A stretch of 12,654 nucleotides of DNA, taken from positions 1 through 12,654 of the forward strand of contig CAJXSA010000072.1 in NCBI GenBank assembly GCA_913060595.1, in the 5' to 3' direction. The DNA comes from an uncultured Ignavibacteria bacterium. GTDB taxonomy: Bacteria; Bacteroidota; Ignavibacteria; SZUA-365. The position numbers and the translations under genes are program-made. Numbering within the stretch: the first letter of the stretch is position 1; every line of letters begins with the position of its first letter. A model generated the notes under the pieces. That model saw only the letters and a program-made list of their open reading frames with translations. It ran no database searches and had not been told where the DNA came from. This document shows, in pieces, positions 7,425 to 12,654 of this stretch.

Positions 7425-7504
7425 GTGCGTACCGGGTATGACTCGTGCGTACGGGATATGACTCGCACGTTCTGGGTATGACTCGCGCGTTTCGTGCGCG
7501 AATC
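7425..7504. repeat. 20-bp tandem repeat, three copies plus a degenerate fourth
   Basis: Units begin at 7425, 7445 and 7465, each ending in TATGACTC. The first two match at 18 of 20 positions, and a fourth at 7485-7504 keeps only the start and end. The repeat lies between the stop of the - strand receiver/PPDK-like gene (7516) and its terminator, so it is transcribed in that 3' untranslated region. The 20-base unit is not a multiple of three, so it is not a coding repeat. Confidence 0.8.
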
Positions 7505-7515
7505 CCGCGTCCCAG

Positions 7516-10500
7516 TTACGAACCGAGCGGATTGGCGGCTTCCCGCATCTGTTCGAGCGTGTAGGGCTTCCCGTCTCCTGTCCCGGTCTTGATAATGATG
7601 CCGGCGCCGCTCTGCCCGTCGACGCGCACCTCGAGGCGCTGCGGCGCACGCACATGCCGCACGTAGGGTCCCTCTTCGACGACGTCGAGGCCGTGCAGCC
7701 AGTCCCAGTCGATGTAATCCTCCTCACGATAGTGACGCGTGGTGAAATACGCGATGTGGAAGGAGGTCAGGTTCTGGAAGAAATGCGATCCCTGCGACGG
7801 ATCCGGAAGCATGTTGGGAAGTGAGGTTTCCACGATGGCCGTCGCACCGGAGATGCCCGTGAAACGAACGGGGATGCCCAGCCATGGGTCCGCGGAACCC
7901 CAGCGACCGGGACCGAGGAGCAGATACGGCCGCTGCTGATCGAGCAGCTTCCTGTTGAGCGCCGAAATCTCCTGTGCCATCTCCTGTGTGCGCGCGCTGT
8001 CAAATTTCTCGGGGAGCACGAAGACGATGTCCTCGAGGAAATACACCCCGTTCCCGAGCACATTGCTGCTGCGCAGCAGCAGATCGTCCGCTTCCAGGTC
8101 TTCGGGACGCAGCTCGACGCTTCCCTCCTCCTTGACCATCGGACGCACCTGAAGGAAATCAAACTCCGAGATATCGTCGAAGTGCTCGCCGAGCACGCCG
8201 GCGAATTCTATTTCCACCGGGCAGTTCATCGCCGTCTCGCAGAGCTTCATCATGAGGCGCAGCACCTTTGCGAGCGGAATGTATTCCGACTGCAGGATGG
8301 GCGCGAAATCAAGGACACGCAGTCCCTTGCGGAATGTCCCCTCGTACAGCGTGTCGTCCTCCGTGCAGTAGGTGGACGCCAGGTACTCGAGTGTCCCGTG
8401 CTTTTCCGCTGTCTTGGTGTCGAGCAGCTCCAGGTTTTCGTCCTCGCTCGGCTTCTGCTCCAGCGGATCGGATTGCAGATGCACCGCGTAGAATTTTTTC
8501 TGCGAATTGCTGAAATAATCCTTCCGTGTCGCGAACTGCGGAAGGATTGTCGGGTACTGTGGACAGAACTGCGCGCTGACACCGCCGTCGACGATGGTTT
8601 TCCCGAGTCCGAGCGCAAGGTTTACGATGCCGTCGGTCTGCCGCGCATCCCCGAAGGGATAATAGTTGAACGACCGCGCCACGCCGGAATAATGCGGGTA
8701 GAAATACCCGTCGTAGTTCTGTCCGGCCATCTCCTGGATGATCACCGCCATCTGCTCTTCTTCGATGCGATGCCCGGTGGCCTCGATGTAATTCTTGGCG
8801 CTTTTCAGGTACGTGGAAGCAAAGACATACTTGATCGCATGCTCGAGTTCACGAAAGCGCACATAGGGATCCGGGTTGCTGTTCGGGAGCATGACCGTCG
8901 CGTAAATGCCCGCGAAGGGCTGATACAGCGTGTCCTCGAGCAGGCTGGAAGAACGAATCGCCAGCGGACGGGGCGTGCGCAGCACCACGGCGCGCAGGTC
9001 CTCCTCGACACTTTCCGGAAAACGCGCGTCCATGAAGTGCGCGACGATTTCCTCGTCCGGTATGTTCTGCACGACTTTCGGCAGCAGTCCGTTGATCTCC
9101 ATGAACTGTGAAAACACCTCGGTGCAGACGATGATCGACCGCGGAATCTTGATGCGCACGTTCGGGAAGTACGAGGGATGCAGGTAGTTCTTGAGAATGT
9201 TGTCGATGAAAGCCAGTCCGCGCGCCTTGCCGCCAAGCGAGCCGCGGCCGATGCGAAGGAAGGTGGCCGGGGAATCGAACTCCTCGTTGGAGAACTCGGC
9301 GATGACACCGCGCTCGTCGTAAATCACCAGCTCGTCGATCTTCCGGTTGATATACACCCGCAGATCGTCCATGGACTCGAACTCGGTGATCTTCACCGGT
9401 TTAATCTCCGCCGCGAGACGAAAGCGCGTGCGTGCCAGCAGCCAGTTGGAAAAATGATCGTGTGATGCATGGTAACGCAGCGATTCGTCCGGCACGCTCC
9501 GCAGCTTCTTCCGCAGCTGCCGGATGGTGCGGGCGCGGTCGACTTCCGTGCCGTCCGGAAGGCGGAAGACAAAGTCCCCGAAGCCGAAATTGTTCAGCAT
9601 GAAGTCCCGTACTTCCTGCAAAAGCGTGCGGGACCCCTTGTTCGCGAACGCCGCATTGAGCCCGAGAATCTCCTCGCGCAGGTCCTCGCGGGAGGACTGC
9701 ACCAGCACGGGCAGCAGGGGACACTTTTCACGGACGCGGCGGATGTACTTGATACCCGCGCGATCGTCTTCCACCCCCTCGATGGGAAACTTGATGTCGG
9801 TGATGATGCCGAGCAGCTCTTTCCGGTACTTGTGAAAATACCTCCACGCCTCTTCGAAATTCGTGGCATGCAGGATCTTCGGACGCGCCCGCTGCCGCAG
9901 CAGCTTCTCCGCGAAATTCTTTCCTTCCTCGATGAGCATCTGTCCCTGCTTGATCAGCTCGGTATATATCAGCGGCAGGAATGAAGAATAAAACTGCGGG
10001 GAATCCTCAACGAGGATAATGGCACGAACACCGAAATCGTTGCAGTCGGTGCGCGCGTTCATCCAGTCTTCGAGCAGCTTGATGATGGCGAGGAACAGCT
10101 TGCGATCGCCGGACCAGATGAACACACGATCGAACAGATCGATGGCACCCTGGTTGAGCAGCACCTGCAGTTCCTTGCTCTGATAGCCGAGCAGTGCGAC
10201 GGGAATGTCCGGGTTGCGCTCCTTGGCCGCACGGCAGAAATTCTCGAGACTCATGTCCCCCAGACGCATCATCGTGATGACAAGATCGAACTGATGCTGC
10301 TCAAGGGCCTCCAGCGCCGCTTCACCTGAATACACGCGCGTGATCGACGGCGCGTAGTGAAGGTTCAGTTCGAGGTACTCGCTGAAAATTGCTTCGGTCA
10401 GCTGCCCGTCGTCAACCAGCGTGTAGAAGTCATATCGGCTGGAAACGAGCAGGATGTTGTTGACCCGGAAGCGCATCAGATCCTTGAAATCGAGATCGTG

Positions 10501-10614
10501 AGGACTGATGTCGCTGCTGGAGAATCCCGATTCGATGATGAGATCGCGAAGCTCGTCGCGCTTGATGCGTCTGCGTTTCATGCGGGGCCGCTCGTTCTGT
10601 GATACTTCTCGCAT
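7516..10614 (-). CDS. Receiver-receiver-PPDK_N protein lacking His and PEP domains (often annotated PEP synthase)
   Basis: The protein has 1032 residues. Residues about 52-185 form a receiver-like module that has lost its acidic pocket (NILLVSS) and phospho-acceptor (LVITMM). Residues about 197-342 form a second receiver that keeps it: Glu203-Asp204, Asp273 in IITDIKFP, Ser307-Ser308 and Lys326. Residues about 440-830 are a PEP/pyruvate-binding ATP-grasp domain (PPDK_N type): GSLGGKARGL at 459-468, AIRSSSLLED at 552-561 with PFAGIY, GLGKTIVDGG, EIEFAG near 801 and LQVRP at 821-825. Residues about 838-1032 are a C-terminal domain I do not recognise, with LLLGPGRWGS (898-907) and PSQGSHFFQNL (939-949). 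The phospho-histidine domain and PEP-binding barrel of true PEP synthase are absent, so ordinary PEP synthesis is unlikely. A second copy ends at 12477. No Shine-Dalgarno supports 10614; ATG 10581 is an alternative start. Confidence 0.85.
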   Translation of the reverse strand: MREVSQNERPRMKRRRIKRDELRDLIIESGFSSSDISPHDLDFKDLMRFRVNNILLVSSRYDFYTLVDDGQLTEAIFSEYLELNLHYAPSITRVYSGEAALEALEQHQFDLVITMMRLGDMSLENFCRAAKERNPDIPVALLGYQSKELQVLLNQGAIDLFDRVFIWSGDRKLFLAIIKLLEDWMNARTDCNDFGVRAIILVEDSPQFYSSFLPLIYTELIKQGQMLIEEGKNFAEKLLRQRARPKILHATNFEEAWRYFHKYRKELLGIITDIKFPIEGVEDDRAGIKYIRRVREKCPLLPVLVQSSREDLREEILGLNAAFANKGSRTLLQEVRDFMLNNFGFGDFVFRLPDGTEVDRARTIRQLRKKLRSVPDESLRYHASHDHFSNWLLARTRFRLAAEIKPVKITEFESMDDLRVYINRKIDELVIYDERGVIAEFSNEEFDSPATFLRIGRGSLGGKARGLAFIDNILKNYLHPSYFPNVRIKIPRSIIVCTEVFSQFMEINGLLPKVVQNIPDEEIVAHFMDARFPESVEEDLRAVVLRTPRPLAIRSSSLLEDTLYQPFAGIYATVMLPNSNPDPYVRFRELEHAIKYVFASTYLKSAKNYIEATGHRIEEEQMAVIIQEMAGQNYDGYFYPHYSGVARSFNYYPFGDARQTDGIVNLALGLGKTIVDGGVSAQFCPQYPTILPQFATRKDYFSNSQKKFYAVHLQSDPLEQKPSEDENLELLDTKTAEKHGTLEYLASTYCTEDDTLYEGTFRKGLRVLDFAPILQSEYIPLAKVLRLMMKLCETAMNCPVEIEFAGVLGEHFDDISEFDFLQVRPMVKEEGSVELRPEDLEADDLLLRSSNVLGNGVYFLEDIVFVLPEKFDSARTQEMAQEISALNRKLLDQQRPYLLLGPGRWGSADPWLGIPVRFTGISGATAIVETSLPNMLPDPSQGSHFFQNLTSFHIAYFTTRHYREEDYIDWDWLHGLDVVEEGPYVRHVRAPQRLEVRVDGQSGAGIIIKTGTGDGKPYTLEQMREAANPLGS

Positions 10615-10643
10615 AATCTACATGCGCGGGGCAGGGCGTGCAA
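10615..10643 (-). promoter_or_regulatory. Weak sigma70-like promoter for the receiver/PPDK-like gene
   Basis: On the - strand TTGCAC (10643-10638) and TAGATT (10620-10615) are 17 bases apart. If used, transcription would start inside the first codons of the long reading, favouring ATG 10581 as the true start. The match to consensus is modest (3/6 and 4/6). Confidence 0.22.
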
Positions 10644-10716
10644 GCCGCGGTGCGGAAAAGATTTTTCTGTCTCGGAAAAAATCTCGATTTTTGCGTATCG
10701 CAGTATGAGACCGGCT

Positions 10717-10734
10717 TGTAGGGTATTCCCTACA
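10717..10734. promoter_or_regulatory. Operator-like palindrome TGTAGG-N6-CCTACA
   Basis: A perfect 7-bp inverted repeat, TGTAGGG-TATT-CCCTACA, lies in the divergent promoter region. Written as TGTAGG-N6-CCTACA it has the same length and layout as the GacA/UvrY box (TGTAAG-N6-CTTACA) bound by NarL/FixJ-family regulators, with one symmetric change. It is a plausible shared operator for the flanking genes; binding is inferred. Confidence 0.5.
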
Positions 10735-10943
10735 GAACGCAAGGAGATTCCCCTACGCCACGAAATTGGCATTCATCGTAGTTTTAACTCCAAAGCATTC
10801 AGGGTCTTATTCCCTTTTTTTTACCGTATGAGCGCCCTATCGAAGACTCCCACAGGTACTGACAGCGACTCGATTTTCGAATATGGCAGACATTCAGATC
10901 GATTCTGATCATGCCCTCCATCACTTCACCACTCAATAGTTAC

Positions 10944-10949
10944 AAGGAG
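10944..10949 (+). promoter_or_regulatory. Ribosome binding site AAGGAG fixing gdhA2 start at 10956
   Basis: AAGGAG lies 6 bases before ATG 10956. The open frame extends back to 10911, but the extra 15 residues are absent from the paralogue and family, so 10956 is preferred. Confidence 0.85.
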
Positions 10950-10955
10950 TGTTCC

Positions 10956-12299
10956 ATGTCAACCGCATTAACCGAATTCATGAACGGGGTCAAGGCGAAG
11001 AATCCCGCCCAGCCCGAGTTTCACCAGGCAGTGGAGGAAGTTATCGGCTCGTTGTTGCCCGTGGTCGATAAGCATCCTGAGTTCCGCAAAGCGAATATCC
11101 TGGAGCGGATCGTGGAGCCCGAGCGTGTCATTCTGTTCCGTGTGCCCTGGGTAGATGACAACGGCGATGTCCAGGTCAACCGCGGATTCCGCGTCGAATT
11201 CAACAGCGCCATTGGTCCCTACAAGGGCGGTCTTCGCTTTCATCCGAGCGTGAACCTCGGCATCCTGAAATTTCTCGGTTTCGAGCAGGTCTTCAAAAAC
11301 AGCCTGACGACGCTGCCGATGGGTGGTGGCAAGGGTGGATCGGATTTCGATCCCAAGGGCAAGTCCGACAACGAAGTCATGCGCTTCACGCAGAGCTTCA
11401 TGAGTGAGCTCTTCCGTCACATCGGTCCGAACACCGACGTGCCCGCCGGCGACATCGGCGTGGGCGGACGCGAGATCGGCTTCATGTTCGGTCAGTACAA
11501 GAAGCTGCGCAATGCGTTCGAGGGCGTGCTTACCGGCAAGGGCCTCAGCTGGGGCGGCTCGCTGATTCGTCCGGAAGCCACGGGCTACGGCGCCGTGTAT
11601 TTCGCGCAGAACATGCTCGCCACGCGCGGCGAAAGCCTCGAAGGCAAGACGGTCACCGTCTCCGGTTCCGGAAACGTGGCGCAGTTCGCGGTCGAGAAAG
11701 TCAATGAATTCGGCGGCAAGGTCGTGACGCTGTCCGATTCCTCCGGGTATATCGTCGACATGGACGGTATCAACAAGGAGAAATGGGAATTTGTCATGGA
11801 TCTGAAGAACAACCGTCGCGGCCGTATCAAGGAATACGTCGACCAGTTCCCCAACGCCGAATACTACGAAGGCACGGGCGTCTGGAAGGTTCCCTGCCAG
11901 GTGGCACTCCCCTGCGCCACGCAGAACGAACTCGACGGCGACGACGCCAAGACGCTGCTCGAGAACGGCTGCTACGTCGTTTCCGAGGGCGCGAACATGC
12001 CGAGCACACCGGAAGCCGTGGATCTCTTCGTCGAGAAGGGCATTCTCTTCGGCCCGGGCAAGGCAGCCAACGCCGGTGGTGTCGCAGTCTCCGGTCTCGA
12101 AATGAGCCAGAACTCGCAGCGCATCGGCTGGACGCGCGAAGAGGTCGACGGCCATATGCAGAAGATCATGAAGAGCATCCATGACTCCTGCGTCAACGCC
12201 TCGGAAGCCTACGGCACGCCGGGCAACTACGTCAATGGCGCGAACATCGCCGGCTTCCTGAAAGTCGCCGATGCCATGATGGCCCAGGGCGTCGTGTAA
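10956..12299 (+). CDS. gdhA: Glutamate dehydrogenase, hexameric type, likely NADP-dependent
   Basis: The 447 residues equal the length of E. coli GdhA. Lys90, Lys114, catalytic Lys126, Asp166 (PAGDIG) and Ser379 (GGVAVSG) are in place. The coenzyme domain has GSGNVAQ with Ser238 and SDSSG at 260-264 with Ser262-Ser263, the pattern of the NADP-dependent E. coli enzyme. This contrasts with Phe238/Pro262 in the paralogue at 5978-7318. NADPH-linked ammonia assimilation is the inferred role. The gene is divergent from the complete receiver/PPDK-like gene and convergent with a second copy of it, repeating the upstream gene arrangement. It is followed by a strong terminator. The first ~235 residues and the last ~90 are very similar to the paralogue, whereas residues about 238-310 differ sharply. 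A dual-specificity enzyme cannot be excluded by sequence. Confidence 0.96.
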   Translation: MSTALTEFMNGVKAKNPAQPEFHQAVEEVIGSLLPVVDKHPEFRKANILERIVEPERVILFRVPWVDDNGDVQVNRGFRVEFNSAIGPYKGGLRFHPSVNLGILKFLGFEQVFKNSLTTLPMGGGKGGSDFDPKGKSDNEVMRFTQSFMSELFRHIGPNTDVPAGDIGVGGREIGFMFGQYKKLRNAFEGVLTGKGLSWGGSLIRPEATGYGAVYFAQNMLATRGESLEGKTVTVSGSGNVAQFAVEKVNEFGGKVVTLSDSSGYIVDMDGINKEKWEFVMDLKNNRRGRIKEYVDQFPNAEYYEGTGVWKVPCQVALPCATQNELDGDDAKTLLENGCYVVSEGANMPSTPEAVDLFVEKGILFGPGKAANAGGVAVSGLEMSQNSQRIGWTREEVDGHMQKIMKSIHDSCVNASEAYGTPGNYVNGANIAGFLKVADAMMAQGVV

Positions 12300-12301
12300 T
12301 T

Positions 12302-12331
12302 GCATGCGATTGCCTGTCGGCAATCACATGC
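12302..12331 (+). other. Hairpin just after the gdhA2 stop
   Basis: GCATGCGATTGCC (12302-12314) pairs with GGCAATCACATGC (12319-12331) around a TGTC loop: 13 base pairs positions with one mismatch. There is no T-run. It may protect the 3' end of the mRNA or be an accessory to the terminator that follows 6 bases later. Confidence 0.55.
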
Positions 12332-12337
12332 GCGTTT

Positions 12338-12372
12338 GCTTCGAGGTGCCTCCGGCACCTCGAAGCGTTTTT
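12338..12372 (+). terminator. Rho-independent terminator of gdhA2
   Basis: A perfect 13-bp stem (GCTTCGAGGTGCC 12338-12350, GGCACCTCGAAGC 12354-12366) with a TCC loop is followed by GTTTTT. Confidence 0.9.
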
Positions 12373-12401
12373 GCGCGCCCGCGGCGTGCGTAACGCGAGT
12401 G

Positions 12402-12438
12402 AAAAAGGGACTCCCGCCACCGGCGGGAGTCCCTTTTT
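12402..12438. terminator. Bidirectional terminator between gdhA2 and the second receiver/PPDK-like gene
   Basis: A 17-bp perfect inverted repeat, AAAAAGGGACTCCCGCC (12402-12418) with its complement at 12422-12438, leaves a 3-base centre. T-runs on both strands make it a two-way terminator. It holds the same position as the 7373-7402 terminator in the first gene pair. Confidence 0.9.
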
Positions 12439-12476
12439 CGCAAGAAAGTCATCCGTGAAAATCCGTACGATCCGTT

Positions 12477-12654
12477 TTATCCGTGTTCCCCGGGTTCCCC
12501 GTTCAACGGGGTTTTGAGAACGACTCCCTGCCCGCTCTGTCCGTCGACGATGATTTCCATGTCCTCTTCGGCGACGACATGACGCAGGAAGCCGGTCTCG
12601 GCGACGGTGGGCAGTGTCTCGAGCCATTTCCAGTCGATGCTGTGCGCCTCGTTG
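12477..12654 (-). CDS. C-terminal end of a second receiver/PPDK-like protein (partial)
   Basis: The - strand frame that ends with TAA at 12479-12477 is open to the window edge and encodes 58 residues. It aligns with residues about 963-1017 of the protein at 7516-10614. Shared elements are SIDWKWLETL against YIDWDWLHGL, the spacing to FLRHV against YVRHV, and IIVDGQSGQGVVLKT against VRVDGQSGAGIIIKT. It ends about 14 residues earlier than the first copy. The other domains lie beyond the window, so whether this copy is intact, and which receivers it has, cannot be seen. It is convergent with gdhA2, as its paralogue is with gdhA1. Confidence 0.85.
   Translation of the reverse strand, partial: NEAHSIDWKWLETLPTVAETGFLRHVVAEEDMEIIVDGQSGQGVVLKTPLNGEPGEHG

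Larger units (their letters stand above)
10615..10955. other. Divergent intergenic region with no gene
   Basis: This 341-base gap separates the divergent receiver/PPDK-like and gdhA2 starts. It holds an AT-rich inverted repeat (10659-10666 with 10677-10684), the TGTAGG-N6-CCTACA palindrome at 10717-10734, a T-run at about 10815-10822 and the gdhA2 RBS. TAGTTTTA at 10779-10786 matches TAnnTTTG in all but the last base but has no -33 partner at the right distance. I see no small gene or tRNA. Confidence 0.6.

Noticed and set aside
5750..7468. 572-residue open frame antisense to gdhA1
   Set aside because: Long antisense frames are common opposite GC-rich genes. It overlaps the promoter, the terminator and the 20-bp repeat and has no domain.
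7425..7504. CRISPR array
   Set aside because: Units are contiguous 20-bp repeats with no spacers and no cas genes nearby.
8182..9111. 309-residue + strand open frame inside the receiver/PPDK-like gene
   Set aside because: Shadow of the - strand gene, whose ATP-grasp motifs are clear in that stretch.
10968..12323. 451-residue open frame antisense to gdhA2
   Set aside because: Similar in composition to the frame opposite gdhA1 only because the two genes are paralogous and share codon bias; no RBS or domain.
12232..12627. 131-residue - strand open frame near the right edge
   Set aside because: It spans the terminators and the end of gdhA2. Another - strand frame there matches the C-terminus of the receiver/PPDK-like protein.

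Overview
The window looks like chromosomal DNA from a GC-rich member of the Bacteroidota/FCB group. Two secreted proteins end in a type IX secretion (Por) C-terminal sorting domain with the NYPNPFNP signature, a form common in Ignavibacteria, Rhodothermia, Kapabacteria and Calditrichota-like lineages. A Bacteroidota-type promoter element (TAnnTTTG) precedes one gene. Phylum and species cannot be fixed from the sequence alone. No mobile element, tRNA, rRNA or CRISPR array was seen.

Layout. (1) 1-3920: two tandem paralogues on the + strand, the first cut by the window edge. Both are large secreted Asp-box (BNR/sialidase-fold) proteins with T9SS sorting tails, each followed by a terminator or hairpin. 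(2) 4059-5756: two - strand genes, a lipoprotein with a LysM-like segment and a UPF0173 metallo-beta-lactamase-fold hydrolase. (3) 5978-10614: glutamate dehydrogenase gdhA1 (+) facing a 1032-residue protein (-). That protein joins two response-regulator receiver modules to a PEP-synthase/PPDK-type ATP-binding domain and an unrecognised C-terminal domain. (4) 10956-12654: the same convergent pair again, gdhA2 (+) facing the C-terminal end of a second copy of the receiver/PPDK-like protein (-), which runs off the right edge.

The main result is that the pair 'glutamate dehydrogenase + receiver/PPDK-like protein' occurs twice in tandem. The two dehydrogenases have the same catalytic residues but differ at the positions that set coenzyme choice. 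GdhA1 has Phe238 and Pro262 in a GFGNVAWGA/SGPDG context, as in the NAD-dependent clostridial enzyme. GdhA2 has Ser238 and Ser262 in a GSGNVA/SDSSG context, as in the NADP-dependent E. coli enzyme. The likely reading is one catabolic and one biosynthetic enzyme, each with its own PPDK-like partner. The PPDK-like protein keeps the ATP-binding half of PEP synthase but has neither the phospho-histidine domain nor the PEP/pyruvate barrel, so it is unlikely to be a normal PEP synthase. Its job is unknown, and it is the best candidate here for an undescribed system linking phosphorelay signalling to nitrogen/carbon metabolism.
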